A stretch of DNA of 64,000 nt from positions 1-64,000 of the forward strand of contig MKVK01000031.1 of NCBI GenBank assembly GCA_001898825.1. The letters are read 5' to 3'. Every line of letters begins with the position of its first letter. The stretch's first letter is position 1. A model generated the notes under the pieces. The model saw nothing but the letters and a program-made list of their open reading frames with translations. It was not told where the DNA came from and searched no databases. Source of the stretch: Magnetospirillum sp. 64-120 (GTDB taxonomy: Bacteria; Pseudomonadota; Alphaproteobacteria; Rhodospirillales; Magnetospirillaceae). Positions 27,469 to 36,354 of this stretch are shown one piece after another. A program made the position numbers and the translations under genes.

Positions 27469-27530
27469 TTGTGAGTGTTTGAACAAAGATTATAATACAC
27501 ATTAAAGCAGGTCAACGATTCAAAGTGTAT
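27469..27530. promoter_or_regulatory. Overlapping divergent promoters of hemerythrin and OYE genes
   Basis: Plus strand: TTGTGA (27469-27474), 16 bases, TATAAT (27491-27496). Minus strand: TTGACC (27515-27510), 15 bases, TATAAT (27494-27489). The two -10 boxes overlap. ATACAC at 27495-27500 and GTGTAT at 27525-27530 form a spaced dyad that could hold a shared regulator. Confidence 0.5.
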
Positions 27531-27547
27531 CACAACGGAGAAGCCCC

Positions 27548-28627
27548 GTGACCCATCCCTTGTTTCAGAAGTTCCGCCTGGGCCAGCTTGAGTTGGCCAA
27601 CCGCGTGGTGATGGCGCCGCTCACCCGCAACCGGGCCGCGCCCGGCAACGTCGCCGCCCCCCTGACCGCCGAATATTACGCCCAGCGGGCCAGCGCCGGC
27701 CTGATCGTCGCCGAAGGCTCGCAGGTCAGCCCCATGGGCCAGGGCTATCTGGCCACCCCGGGTATCCACAGCCCCGAACAGGTGGCGGCGTGGAAGGTGG
27801 TGACCGACGCGGTGCACCAGGCCGGCGGCCGCATCTTCCTGCAATTGTGGCATGTGGGCCGGGTGTCGCACACCTCGCTGTTGCCGGGCGGCGCCGCGCC
27901 CTTGGCGCCGTCGGCGGTGACCGCCAACACCAAGACCTATCTGGGTCAGGGGTTCGAGGCGGTTTCGACGCCGCGCGCCCTGGAGTTGTCGGAAATCCCC
28001 GGCATCGTCGACGATTTCCGCAAGGGTGCGGCCAATGCCCGCGCCGCCGGTTTCGACGGGGTGGAAATCCACGCCGCCAACGGTTATCTGATCGACCAGT
28101 TCATGAAGGATGGCGCCAACAAGCGCGACGACGCCTATGGCGGATCCATCGACAACCGCACCCGCCTGCTGGCCGAAGTGACCAGCGCCGTCTGTGCCGA
28201 AATCGGCCGTGACCGGGTCGGCGTGCGACTGTCGCCGGCCGGCCCCATCAACGATTGCGCCGACAGCGCCCCCCAGGCCCTGTTCGAACTGGCGGTGGAC
28301 AAGCTGGAAGCCATCGGCCCGGTCTACATCCACATGATCGAAGGCATCACCGGCCAGACCCGCGACACCGCCCCGGCGGTGGACTTCACCGCGCTTCGCA
28401 AGCGCTACAGCGGGGTCTACATGGCCAACAACTGTCTGGACGGCGCCACCGCCCAGGCCGCCATCGACGCCGGCCGCGCCGATCTGGTGTCGTTCGGCCG
28501 CGCCTTCATTTCCAATCCCGACTTGGTCCGCCGCCTGGAAACCGGCGCCGTCTTGGCGCCGCTGAACCGTGACACCCTGTATGGCGGCGGCGCCCAGGGC
28601 TATACCGACTATCCCCGCTTGGGATAA
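27548..28627 (+). CDS. Old yellow enzyme family NADH:flavin oxidoreductase
   Basis: This 359-residue FMN enzyme has MAPLTRNRA, ISPEG-like GLIVAEGSQVSPMGQGY, LWHVGRVSH, the GFDGVEIHAANGYLIDQF motif with the active-site His/Asn pair, and RVGVRLSP. This is the NemA/OYE type that reduces activated alkenes and nitro compounds such as N-ethylmaleimide or nitrate esters. The start is GTG at 27548 with CGGAG upstream. It shares a promoter region with the hemerythrin gene, suggesting a joint response to electrophile or nitrosative stress. Confidence 0.92.
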   Translation: MTHPLFQKFRLGQLELANRVVMAPLTRNRAAPGNVAAPLTAEYYAQRASAGLIVAEGSQVSPMGQGYLATPGIHSPEQVAAWKVVTDAVHQAGGRIFLQLWHVGRVSHTSLLPGGAAPLAPSAVTANTKTYLGQGFEAVSTPRALELSEIPGIVDDFRKGAANARAAGFDGVEIHAANGYLIDQFMKDGANKRDDAYGGSIDNRTRLLAEVTSAVCAEIGRDRVGVRLSPAGPINDCADSAPQALFELAVDKLEAIGPVYIHMIEGITGQTRDTAPAVDFTALRKRYSGVYMANNCLDGATAQAAIDAGRADLVSFGRAFISNPDLVRRLETGAVLAPLNRDTLYGGGAQGYTDYPRLG

Positions 28628-28640
28628 GCGCCGACACCGT

Positions 28641-28663
28641 CCCCCCGCCCGTCGGGCGGGGGG
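28641..28663. terminator. GC hairpin between convergent OYE and chorismate mutase genes
   Basis: CCCCCCGCCC (28641-28650) pairs with GGGCGGGGGG (28654-28663) around a three-base loop. No T-run is present, but the position between two convergent stops fits a two-way terminator. Confidence 0.5.
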
Positions 28664-28670
28664 CACGGGG

Positions 28671-28970
28671 CTATTTGTCGGCGTCGTGCAGATGCACCCA
28701 TTCCTGGCTTTCGAAGATGATGAAAGCGTCGATCATGGAACGGTAGATGCGCTCGATCACATCCGGGTCGCAACCTTCCTCGTTGGCCATGTGGCGGACC
28801 TTCAAGACGATGGCTTCGATGCGGGCCTGGTCAACCACGGCGGCCTTGGTTTCCTTGAAGCCGGCGGCTTGGCGCACATAGCCGGCGCGCTCGGCCAAAA
28901 GCGGGACGATCTGTCGATCCAGGCGGTCGATGTTTTCGCGGACATCAGCCAGGTTGCGGCATTTCGCCAT
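28671..28970 (-). CDS. Chorismate mutase, AroQ fold
   Basis: This 99-residue single-domain enzyme should convert chorismate to prephenate. The AroQ helices carry the expected basic and acidic residues: ENIDRLDRQIVPLLAERA, GFK, and DQARIEAIV. The ATG at 28970 has GGGAG eight bases upstream. It follows gshA by 17 bases on the same strand, so the two are probably co-transcribed although the pathways differ. Confidence 0.88.
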   Translation of the reverse strand: MAKCRNLADVRENIDRLDRQIVPLLAERAGYVRQAAGFKETKAAVVDQARIEAIVLKVRHMANEEGCDPDVIERIYRSMIDAFIIFESQEWVHLHDADK

Positions 28971-28987
28971 CGGTTGCTCTCCCGTTT

Positions 28988-30355
28988 TCAGTAAGCGTAT
29001 TCGGCAAAAATCGGATCGACGCTGCCTTGCCACCGGGTGGCGAAGGAGTCCAGCATCTCTTCCGCCGGCGTGCGGCCCGAGGCGGCGATGGCCTGCAGGG
29101 TTTCCAGGAAGATGGATTCGTCGCGCCCCGAATCGTTCAGCCGCCCACGCGCCCGCAGGCCCCGGGCCGACAGGTCCAGCACCTCGAGGCCGATATCCTG
29201 AAGCGTGCGGCCGGCGACGCGGGTCTTCAGCCCCAGGCGCGGCGCGTCGGTGCGCAATTGCTCGCGTTCCTCCATGGACCAGTCCTTGACCAGATCCCAG
29301 GCGGCATCCAACACCGCGTCGTCATAGAGCAGCCCGACCCAGAAGGCGGGCAGCGCGCACAGGCGCCGCCACGGCCCACCGTCGGCACCGCGCATTTCCA
29401 GATATTTCTTCAGCCGCACTTCCGGGAAGGCGGTGGTCATGTGGTCGCCCCAGTCGCCGATGGTCGGCAGTTGACCGGGCAGCGCCGGCAGACGCCCCTC
29501 CAGGAAGTCGCGGAACGACTGCCCCGAGGCATCGATGTACTGACCGTCGCGATAGACGAAGTACATGGGCACATCCAGCATGTAATCCACATAGCGTTCA
29601 AAGCCGAAGCCGTCTTCGAACACGAAGGGCAACATGCCGCAACGGTCGGGATCGGTGTCGGTCCACACGTCGGATCGAGACGACAGCAGGCCCGACGGCT
29701 TGCCGTCGATGAATGGGCTGGACGCGAACAGCGCGGTGGCCAAAGGCTGCAACGCCAAGGACACCCGGAACTTCTTGACCATGTCGGCTTCGGAGGAAAA
29801 ATCCAGGTTCACCTGCACGGTGCAAGTGCGCAGCATCATGTCCAAGCCCTTGGACCCGCGCTTGGGCATGTAGTCGCGCATGATCTTGTAGCGGCCCTTG
29901 GGCATCCACGGCGTGTCGGCACGCGACCATTTGGGCTGGAACCCCATGCCCAGGAAACCGGCGCCCATGGATTGCGCCACTTCCTTGACCTGCTTCAGGT
30001 GCCCATAGGTCTCGCAGCAGGTCTGGTGGATGTTGTCCAAAGGCGCCCCCGACAGCTCCACCTGGCCGCCCGGCTCCAGCGTCACCGAGGCGCCGGTGTC
30101 GTCCACCAGGGCGATGACCTTGCCGGCCTCATCGACGGGATGCCAGCCATAGGGGATCAAGCCTTGCAGCAGTCGCCCGATGCCCCGCGGCCCGTCATAG
30201 GGAAGCGGCCTGAGGTCGTCGGTGGTGAAGGCGAACTTTTCATGTTCGGTGCCGATGCGCCACTGGTCCTTGGGCTTGCTGCCAGAGGCCAGCCAGTGGA
30301 CCAATTGCGCCCGCGACGTGATCGGTTCCAGGCTGGGTTTCGCGGGTGCTGACAT
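28988..30355 (-). CDS. gshA: Glutamate--cysteine ligase, GCS2/plant-alphaproteobacterial type
   Basis: This 455-residue ligase makes gamma-glutamylcysteine, the first step of glutathione synthesis. GTEHEKFAF near the N-terminus, [13 protein letters not shown], the [11 protein letters not shown] strand and the [14 protein letters not shown] region are characteristic of the GCS2 family found in plants and alphaproteobacteria. Length is normal. It heads a pair with chorismate mutase. Confidence 0.94.
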   Translation of the reverse strand: MSAPAKPSLEPITSRAQLVHWLASGSKPKDQWRIGTEHEKFAFTTDDLRPLPYDGPRGIGRLLQGLIPYGWHPVDEAGKVIALVDDTGASVTLEPGGQVELSGAPLDNIHQTCCETYGHLKQVKEVAQSMGAGFLGMGFQPKWSRADTPWMPKGRYKIMRDYMPKRGSKGLDMMLRTCTVQVNLDFSSEADMVKKFRVSLALQPLATALFASSPFIDGKPSGLLSSRSDVWTDTDPDRCGMLPFVFEDGFGFERYVDYMLDVPMYFVYRDGQYIDASGQSFRDFLEGRLPALPGQLPTIGDWGDHMTTAFPEVRLKKYLEMRGADGGPWRRLCALPAFWVGLLYDDAVLDAAWDLVKDWSMEEREQLRTDAPRLGLKTRVAGRTLQDIGLEVLDLSARGLRARGRLNDSGRDESIFLETLQAIAASGRTPAEEMLDSFATRWQGSVDPIFAEYAY

Positions 30356-30495
30356 AAGAGGCCTTTGCCGACCAAAGGGTGGGGCGCGACGAACAGGCCG
30401 CCAGCAAACGCTTTCGCGTCTGCAGCGTCAAGCCCGGATTTCCCCAAGATATGGGGTGGCGCGCGGCCGGCGCACGCCCCACCCGAACATTTATT

Positions 30496-31245
30496 TTACC
30501 GTGCCACCATGCCGCCGTTGACCAAGATGGACTGGCCGTTGATCCACTGGCCGTCGGGGCCGGTCAGCAGCCGCACGATTCCCACCAGGTCGGCGGGCTC
30601 GCCCAACCGGTTCAGCGGGGCCTGCGCCTTGGCCCAAGCCGCCGCCTCGGGACTGGCGTTGGCGTGGAAGAACGGCGTGTCCAGCGGACCGGGGCAAATG
30701 GCGTTGACGGTGATGCCGCGATGGCCGATTTCCTTGGCCAAAGCGCGGGTATAGGCCTCGAGCGCCGCCTTGCCGCCGGCATAGGCGGCGTAAAGCCCGG
30801 TGGTCGCCGCCGAAAGCGAGGTGCTGACCGACACCACCCGCCCGTTGTCACGCAGGCGCCGCGCCACTTCGCGCAGGACGAAGAACGCCGCCTTGGTGTT
30901 GACCGCATGCAGGGCGTCGAATTCCGCTTCGTCCATGTCGGCCACCGGCATCTTGGCGATGCGCCCGGCGGTGTTGACCACGATGTCCAACCCGCCGAAG
31001 GCCGACTCAACCGCGTCGAACAGCCCCACCAAAGCCCCCAGGTCGGACAGGTCGGCCTGCCAGGCCTGGGCCCGCCCGCCGGCGGCGGCGATCGCCGCCA
31101 CCACCTGCCGGGCGTCGGCCGCCGAACCGGCGCTGTTGTAATGCACCGCCACCTGGGCGCCGCGCGCCGCCAGATCCTCGGCGAACAGACGCCCCATGCT
31201 GCGTGACGCCCCCAGGACCAGGGCCTTCTTACCTGCCAGTGTCAT
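30496..31245 (-). CDS. Short-chain dehydrogenase/reductase
   Basis: This 249-residue classical SDR has cofactor motif GASRSMGR (GxxxGxG variant), an NTAG motif, catalytic Ser in SVSTSLS and YAAYAGGKAAL carrying the Tyr-x-x-x-Lys. His/Tyr following Gln-free cofactor loop cannot fix NADH versus NADPH. The substrate is unknown. It is transcribed away from the LysR gene, and its promoter contains two direct repeats, so it is probably the regulator's target. Confidence 0.87.
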   Translation of the reverse strand: MTLAGKKALVLGASRSMGRLFAEDLAARGAQVAVHYNSAGSAADARQVVAAIAAAGGRAQAWQADLSDLGALVGLFDAVESAFGGLDIVVNTAGRIAKMPVADMDEAEFDALHAVNTKAAFFVLREVARRLRDNGRVVSVSTSLSAATTGLYAAYAGGKAALEAYTRALAKEIGHRGITVNAICPGPLDTPFFHANASPEAAAWAKAQAPLNRLGEPADLVGIVRLLTGPDGQWINGQSILVNGGMVAR

Positions 31246-31306
31246 GATCGGTTCCCTTCAACCGCGTTGGACCTGGGCACAAGATGCTGGACTTGATTGG
31301 TCGGAT

Positions 31307-31353
31307 AAATCAGACAATCATCGCAACACTATTTGCGAAATCAGAACAATCAT
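31307..31353. promoter_or_regulatory. Two direct repeats in the SDR/LysR intergenic region
   Basis: AAATCAGACAATCAT (31307-31321) and AAATCAGAACAATCAT (31338-31353) differ by one inserted base and start 31 bases apart, about three helical turns. The second overlaps the LysR start codon at 31352, so a protein bound there would also block its own gene. Confidence 0.5.
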
Positions 31354-32272
31354 GGATCACCTGACCGCCCTGCGCATCTTTGTCCGCATCGCCGAATCGG
31401 GCAGCTTCAGCCGCGCCGCCGAGGACTTGGGGCTGCCGCGGGCCAGCGCCAGCGAAGCGGTGCGCCGGGTCGAGACCCGGGCCGGCGCCCGTCTGCTGAA
31501 CCGCACCACCCGGCGGGTGGCGCTGACCGCCGACGGCGAAGCCTTTTTGGAACGCGCCCGCCATTTGCTGGATCAGGCCGACGACTTGGACGGCCTGTTC
31601 CGCCAGGGGCCCGACCGGGTCAGCGGCTTGCTGCGGGTCAGCCTGCCGGAACGGCTGGCCACCCATACCCTGATGCCGGCCCTGCCCGACTTCCTGGGCC
31701 GCTTTCCCGCACTGAACGTGGAATTGTCGGTGACCGACCGTTTCGTCGACCTGATCGGCGCCGGCTTCGACTGCGTCATCCGTGCCGGCACCTTGAAGGA
31801 TTCCCGCCTGATCGGCCAAAGTTTGGGGAAAATGGCGCTTGGCACCTTCGCCAGCCCGGCCTATCTGGCCACCCACGGCACCCCGGAAAGCCCCGCCGAC
31901 TTGCCCGGACACAGGCTGGTGGGCTATGCCTCGTCGGTCCATGGGCTGGATTTCGACTGGGACGGGCCGGACCACGCCGTCACCCTGACCGGCCGTCTGG
32001 CGGTGGACAACGCCGAAGCCCAAGTGGCCGCCGCCCTGGCCGGATTGGGGCTGATCCAGGTGCCGGTCTACGGCCTGCGTCGGCACGTGGCCGCCGGCAC
32101 CCTGGTCGAGATTCTGCCCGGACACCGCCCTGCCCCGCTGCCCCTGACCATTCTTTACCCCCAGCATCGCCAACGATCGGCGAAAGTGGCGGCTTTCATC
32201 GCATGGGCCCGCGCCACGCTGAACGACGCCCAGGTCTTCGAAACCGCCCCATCCTTGGTATTATCCCCTTGA
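31352..32272 (+). CDS. LysR-family transcriptional regulator
   Basis: This 306-residue regulator has an N-terminal helix-turn-helix (FVRIAESGSFSRAAEDL...ASASEAVRRVE...LLNRTTR) and a C-terminal periplasmic-binding-like effector domain with DRFVDLIGAGFDCVIRAG. It belongs to the AaeR/DmlR-like subgroup. It is divergent from the SDR gene and probably controls it in response to an unknown ligand. Confidence 0.92.
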   Translation: MDHLTALRIFVRIAESGSFSRAAEDLGLPRASASEAVRRVETRAGARLLNRTTRRVALTADGEAFLERARHLLDQADDLDGLFRQGPDRVSGLLRVSLPERLATHTLMPALPDFLGRFPALNVELSVTDRFVDLIGAGFDCVIRAGTLKDSRLIGQSLGKMALGTFASPAYLATHGTPESPADLPGHRLVGYASSVHGLDFDWDGPDHAVTLTGRLAVDNAEAQVAAALAGLGLIQVPVYGLRRHVAAGTLVEILPGHRPAPLPLTILYPQHRQRSAKVAAFIAWARATLNDAQVFETAPSLVLSP

Positions 32273-32345
32273 AGCCGATCATCACCGCTCCCTTATGAAA
32301 GACAGCGTTCCGTAACGACGGAGCCTGGAAAGGGGAGGTTGACCA

Positions 32346-32789
32346 ATGATCGTCAAGACCATCCTGAAGACCAAAGCCCGGGGCGCGGGCGTGGTCACCA
32401 TCGATCCCACCGCCACCATCTCTGAAGCCGCCCGGCTGTTGGCCAACCACCGGATCGGCGCCGTCATCGCCGTCGATTCCAGCGGTGCCATCAAGGGCAT
32501 CTTGTCGGAACGCGACATCGTCCGGGGACTGGCGCAAAGCGACGCCGCCTGCACCCAAGCCAAGGTTTCCGACCTGATGACCGCCAACGTTCTGACCTGT
32601 CACGAGGACGACAGCGTCGACAGCCTGATGAAGACCATGACCGCCAAGCGCATCCGTCACCTGCCGGTGGTGGACGGCGCCGGAGAGTTGACCGGAATGG
32701 TCACCATCGGCGACGTGGTCAAATCCAGATTGGACGAAATGGACATGGAGGTGGACAACTTGAGACAATACGTAGCAGCAGCTCGATAA
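32346..32789 (+). CDS. Two-CBS-domain protein
   Basis: This 147-residue protein consists of a pair of CBS domains, DPTATISEAARLLANHRIGAV...LSERDIVRGL and MTANVLTCHEDDSVDSLMK...GDVVKSRLDE. Such pairs bind adenine nucleotides and act as small energy sensors. A GGAG ribosome site precedes the ATG. No partner domain or operon partner is present. Confidence 0.9.
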   Translation: MIVKTILKTKARGAGVVTIDPTATISEAARLLANHRIGAVIAVDSSGAIKGILSERDIVRGLAQSDAACTQAKVSDLMTANVLTCHEDDSVDSLMKTMTAKRIRHLPVVDGAGELTGMVTIGDVVKSRLDEMDMEVDNLRQYVAAAR

Positions 32790-32793
32790 GGTG

Positions 32794-32834
32794 AAGGGGC
32801 GGCCCGTTACACCCCCCTCGGGGTCGCCCCTTTT
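32794..32834. terminator. Bidirectional terminator between CBS gene and soxZ
   Basis: AAGGGGCG (32794-32801) pairs with CGCCCCTT (32825-32832), followed by TT on the plus strand; the loop is long and can fold further. It separates two convergent genes. Confidence 0.6.
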
Positions 32835-32839
32835 CCCGA

Positions 32840-33166
32840 CTATTCGACCACCACGTCGGCGCTGGCTTCGTACACTTCGCCGTTGTCGTCGTGAAAGGCC
32901 AGCTTGATCGCCCCCGACTTTTCCGCCAAAGCATAGAACGTGATCAGCGGATTGGCCGACATGGCGGTGTGCCAGTCGGCGCTGATCACCACTTCGCCGT
33001 TCCAGGTGCAGACGAATTTCTTGATGATCCGCCGCGCCAGCGGCATGCCGCCGGCATCCTTGCGCTGGCCGGTTTCCATGTCGTGGCTGATCTGGGCCTT
33101 GATCTCGATGATCTCGCCCTTCTTGGCCTTGCCCGGAATGCGGGTCTTGATGGATGGATTGGTCAT
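32840..33166 (-). CDS. soxZ: SoxZ, sulfur-carrier subunit
   Basis: This 108-residue protein is the usual SoxZ length and has the Ig-like fold strands IPGKAKKGEIIEIKAQISHDMETGQRKD and ADWHTAMSANP. With SoxY it forms the periplasmic carrier of the thiosulfate-oxidising Sox system. It lacks a signal peptide, as normal: it is exported with SoxY. No soxXAB or soxCD is in the window. It is 126 bases downstream of soxY. Confidence 0.93.
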   Translation of the reverse strand: MTNPSIKTRIPGKAKKGEIIEIKAQISHDMETGQRKDAGGMPLARRIIKKFVCTWNGEVVISADWHTAMSANPLITFYALAEKSGAIKLAFHDDNGEVYEASADVVVE

Positions 33167-33292
33167 TCTTCTGCCCTTTCGTTCAGCCCCTCAGGCGCCG
33201 GGTGGGCGCATCCGCGCCCTTGGCTTACGCCCGCATCAGCGGGCGGGGCCCGTCGGGCCCAGTCCCTCGGCTGCGCCTCGCTCCGATTATCC
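33167..33292. other. Structured 126-base gap between soxY and soxZ
   Basis: The gap contains several strong dyads, such as GCCCGC-ATCA-GCGGGC (about 33222-33237) and GGGCCC-GTC-GGGCCC near 33246-33260. soxY and soxZ usually nearly touch, so this is unusual and may be an inserted palindromic repeat. Confidence 0.5.
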
Positions 33293-33757
33293 TCAGCCGC
33301 CGCAGCCGCCGATGGTGACCTTGACCTCTTGCGAGGCCTGCCACACCGAGCCGTCCGACATCACCGCATAGGCCCGCACCACCTGGGTCTTGGCCAGACG
33401 CATGCGGAAAGCCACGTCCGCCTTGCCGGACTTGGGGGTCAGGAACCACGACGAAACACCGGGAAACGGGTTGCCGTCGGCGATCACGTGGATGGCCTTG
33501 ACGTGATCGGCGGCGCTCATCGGACTGTCCACCACCACGCGCACCGGCTCGTTGGCGCCGCTTTCCGCCACATCCTTGACGATCAGCTGCACCTTGCCGG
33601 ATTTAGCGGCGGCACCGCCCAAAATCTTCTTGGCGAAATCGTCGGCTTCTTGGGGTGTGGCCCGGCCCGCCACCGGCATGCCAAGCACCACGGCCCCGGC
33701 GCCAGCCACGGCCAAGACACCACGCCGCGACCAGCCGCGGCCTTGCATCTGCGTCAT
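33293..33757 (-). CDS. soxY: SoxY, sulfur-carrier subunit
   Basis: This 154-residue protein has a Tat-type signal with twin Arg (R11-R12, WSRRGVLAVAG). It ends in the diagnostic GGCGG, whose Cys (C152) carries the sulfur substrate as a covalent adduct. The start follows GGGAGGAAAAA. It pairs with soxZ downstream. Without other sox genes nearby the carrier may serve a distant sox operon or a partial thiosulfate pathway. Confidence 0.94.
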   Translation of the reverse strand: MTQMQGRGWSRRGVLAVAGAGAVVLGMPVAGRATPQEADDFAKKILGGAAAKSGKVQLIVKDVAESGANEPVRVVVDSPMSAADHVKAIHVIADGNPFPGVSSWFLTPKSGKADVAFRMRLAKTQVVRAYAVMSDGSVWQASQEVKVTIGGCGG

Positions 33758-33981
33758 TTTTTCCTCCCAGTGACAGACCGCGCCCCCTCTGTCGGGGGGC
33801 TTTGAACGGCATGTTTCACCGAGCTAACGCAATCCGGCGATAAAAAGCAATTACTACATTAGGGTTTTATTGTTTTTGGCTGCGTTTTGGATGGCTTCTA
33901 AAAACACTCCAGTCCCGACGGTTGCGTCGGAACGCACAATACCGCACCATCTACACGTTGAAGTTAATCGGATAGCCCCCC
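33758..33981. other. Divergent intergenic region upstream of soxY and the PilZ chemoreceptor
   Basis: The region is AT-rich near 33836-33910. It holds GCCCCC...GGGGGC (33782-33800) in the soxY leader and CCGACG-GTTG-CGTCGG (33915-33930) upstream of the chemoreceptor. Promoters for both genes should be here; no exact consensus was found. Confidence 0.4.
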
Positions 33982-35994
33982 ATGTCCATGCGCCGCAAAT
34001 TCTTCCTGGCCTTCGCCCTGATCCTGGTGGTGAACCTGGCGGGCATGGCGGTCAACGGGGCCATGGCCCTGCGGCTGTTCGACCTGAACCACAAGATGGA
34101 AGGCACCACCAGCGCCGTCACCGAGCGCTACCTGCCCCTGATCGAGTTGATCAAGAACATCGAGATCGACATTCTGCGCACCCAGGCCACCCTGACCGAC
34201 TTGGCCGCCAGCCGCGACCCGGCTGCGCTGGAAGCCGGCCTGACCAAGGTGGACGAAACCGTCGACGGCTTCCGCTATCATCTGCAAGCCAGCCAGGAAA
34301 TGACCCAGGCCCTGGGCCTGGCCGACGCCAGCCGCACCCTGGAAGGCGTCGCCCTGGCCTTCGAACCGTTCCTGGAATCGGGGCGCGCCATGGCCCAGGC
34401 CTTCGCCGGCAACGACATCCAGGGCGGTTTCCGCCTGAAGGAAGATTTCGACGGCGCCGCCCTGGGCCTGCAAACCCTGACCGAATCCCTGGTCGAGGAA
34501 TCGCAAGGCGGTGTCGCCCAATCGGCCACCACCTTGTTCGAAGACCGCGACCAGTTGGAGAACGCGGTGCGCAACCAGGCTTGGCTGCAAGGCGCGTCGG
34601 CGGTGCTGTCCCTGGCCTTGGTGGTGGTGGTGCTGATCGCCTTCGACCGCCAGATGGTGGAGCCGGTAGCCCGCGTCACCGACATCACCGCCCGCATGGC
34701 CGACGGCGACCTGTCGGTGGACATCCCCGGCCTGGACCGCAAGGACGAGATGGGCCGACTGGCCCATGCCATCGAGGTCTTCCGCGGCAACGCGCTGAAG
34801 GTGCGCCAGAGCGCCGCCCAGCAGGATGCCGAACACCGCCGCAACCGGCGCAAGCTGCAAAGCGAGATCCTGGCGCTGACCAACGCCATCGACCAGGAAG
34901 TGTCGGGGGCCATCAGCGTGGTGATGACCCAAGCCGATTCCATGCTGGACACCGCCACCGCCATGGATTCCACCGTCGCCCGCGTGTTGGGCCAAAGCCA
35001 AGAGGCGTCGGGCGCCGCCCAGACCGCCAACGGCAGCGTCGACGCGGTGGCCGCCGCCGCCGAGGAGCTGACCGCGTCGGTGGGCGAGATCAGCCGTCAG
35101 GTGGAACAGTCCACCCGCATCGCCACCGAGGCCGAACGCGAGGCCGACAAGGTGGGAACCATCGTCTCGGGCCTGCAACGCGAAGCCCAAAGCATCGGCG
35201 AGGTGGTCAGCCTGATCAACGACATCGCCAGCCAGACCAACCTTTTGGCGCTGAACGCCACCATCGAGGCGGCACGGGCCGGCGACGCCGGAAAAGGCTT
35301 CGCCGTGGTCGCCGGCGAGGTCAAAAGCCTGGCCAACCAGACGTCCAAGGCCACCGAACAGATCGCCGGCCAGGTGGGATCCATCCAGCGCGCCACCAAG
35401 GACGCGGTGGACGCCCTGGCCGCCATCGCCGCCACCATCGGCGAGATTTCGTCCATTTCCGGCGGCATCGCCCAATCGGTGAACCAGCAAAGTTCCGCCA
35501 CCCAGGAAATCGCCCGCGCCGCCCAGGATGCCGCCCAGGGCACCCAGCAGGCGGCCGCCGGCATCGACGACGTGGCCGGCGCCACCGAGGAAACCGGCAC
35601 CCGGGCCCACGAAGTGCGCGAATCGGCCACCGCCATGCGCCAGCGCCTGGGCACCATGAAGGACGCCATCGACCACATCGTGCGTTCGGGCGCCGAAGAC
35701 AACCGCCACGCCAACGAACGCCACACCATCAACATCGCCGCCAGCCTGATCCTGGGCGGCGACCGCCGCCCCTGCCTGCTGCAGGACGTGGCGCTGATCG
35801 GCACCGGCATCCTGGACCGCCCCTTCCCCGTTCCCCGCGGCAGCGAATTCGAATGCGAACTGCCCAATATCGGCACCTGGAAGGGATCGGTGGTCGCGGT
35901 CACCGAACAAAACACCCATGTCCGTTTCGACCTGGACGAAGCGGCCAGCGCCAAGCTCGAGGAATTCATCGCCGCCCGCAAGAAGTCAGCCTGA
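33982..35994 (+). CDS. Chemoreceptor with C-terminal PilZ-like domain
   Basis: This 670-residue protein has membrane helices near 7-29 and 203-224, with a helical periplasmic sensor between them. A HAMP domain and the methyl-accepting hairpin with tip [20 protein letters not shown] follow. Residues 574-660 form a beta-rich domain like PilZ: D602-V-A604-L-I-G607 fits the cyclic-di-GMP motif D/N-x-S/A-x-x-G, and R575 and R580 lie where the RxxxR motif is expected, but one residue too far apart. Azospirillum Tlp1 has a similar PilZ end. It is followed 46 bases later by the STAS gene. Confidence 0.88.
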   Translation: MSMRRKFFLAFALILVVNLAGMAVNGAMALRLFDLNHKMEGTTSAVTERYLPLIELIKNIEIDILRTQATLTDLAASRDPAALEAGLTKVDETVDGFRYHLQASQEMTQALGLADASRTLEGVALAFEPFLESGRAMAQAFAGNDIQGGFRLKEDFDGAALGLQTLTESLVEESQGGVAQSATTLFEDRDQLENAVRNQAWLQGASAVLSLALVVVVLIAFDRQMVEPVARVTDITARMADGDLSVDIPGLDRKDEMGRLAHAIEVFRGNALKVRQSAAQQDAEHRRNRRKLQSEILALTNAIDQEVSGAISVVMTQADSMLDTATAMDSTVARVLGQSQEASGAAQTANGSVDAVAAAAEELTASVGEISRQVEQSTRIATEAEREADKVGTIVSGLQREAQSIGEVVSLINDIASQTNLLALNATIEAARAGDAGKGFAVVAGEVKSLANQTSKATEQIAGQVGSIQRATKDAVDALAAIAATIGEISSISGGIAQSVNQQSSATQEIARAAQDAAQGTQQAAAGIDDVAGATEETGTRAHEVRESATAMRQRLGTMKDAIDHIVRSGAEDNRHANERHTINIAASLILGGDRRPCLLQDVALIGTGILDRPFPVPRGSEFECELPNIGTWKGSVVAVTEQNTHVRFDLDEAASAKLEEFIAARKKSA

Positions 35995-36040
35995 TCCGCA
36001 ACGCCGCAACCGCCCCCCCTCTCCGGCTGAAGGACCCACC

Positions 36041-36349
36041 ATGAAGTACCGTATCGTCGATGAGGAAAACGGCCCGACATTGGTGCTTTCCGACCAATTG
36101 CTGTTCGACCATCGCGACCTGTTCGACACCGCCATCGACAAGCTTCTGGCCCGCAAGCAGCCCAAGGTGGCGGTGGACATGGCGGGATTGTCCTATATGG
36201 ATTCCGCCGGATTGGGCATGCTGCTGACGCTGCGCGACCGCGCCGACCGCGCCAACGTCACCGTCACCTTGCGCAAGCCCAGCCCCGAAGTGGCCGAATT
36301 GCTGGACCTGGCCTGCTTCGATTCGCTGTTCACCATCGAAAGGGCCTGA
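36041..36349 (+). CDS. STAS-domain anti-sigma-factor-antagonist-like protein
   Basis: This 102-residue STAS domain carries SYMDSAGLGMLL, where S55 is the residue phosphorylated in SpoIIAA/RsbV relatives. It should switch between phosphorylated and free forms under the kinase and phosphatase encoded next, five bases downstream. The ATG at 36041 follows AAGGA. The final target (a sigma factor, diguanylate cyclase or other) is not visible. Confidence 0.9.
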   Translation: MKYRIVDEENGPTLVLSDQLLFDHRDLFDTAIDKLLARKQPKVAVDMAGLSYMDSAGLGMLLTLRDRADRANVTVTLRKPSPEVAELLDLACFDSLFTIERA

Positions 36350-36354
36350 CACCC

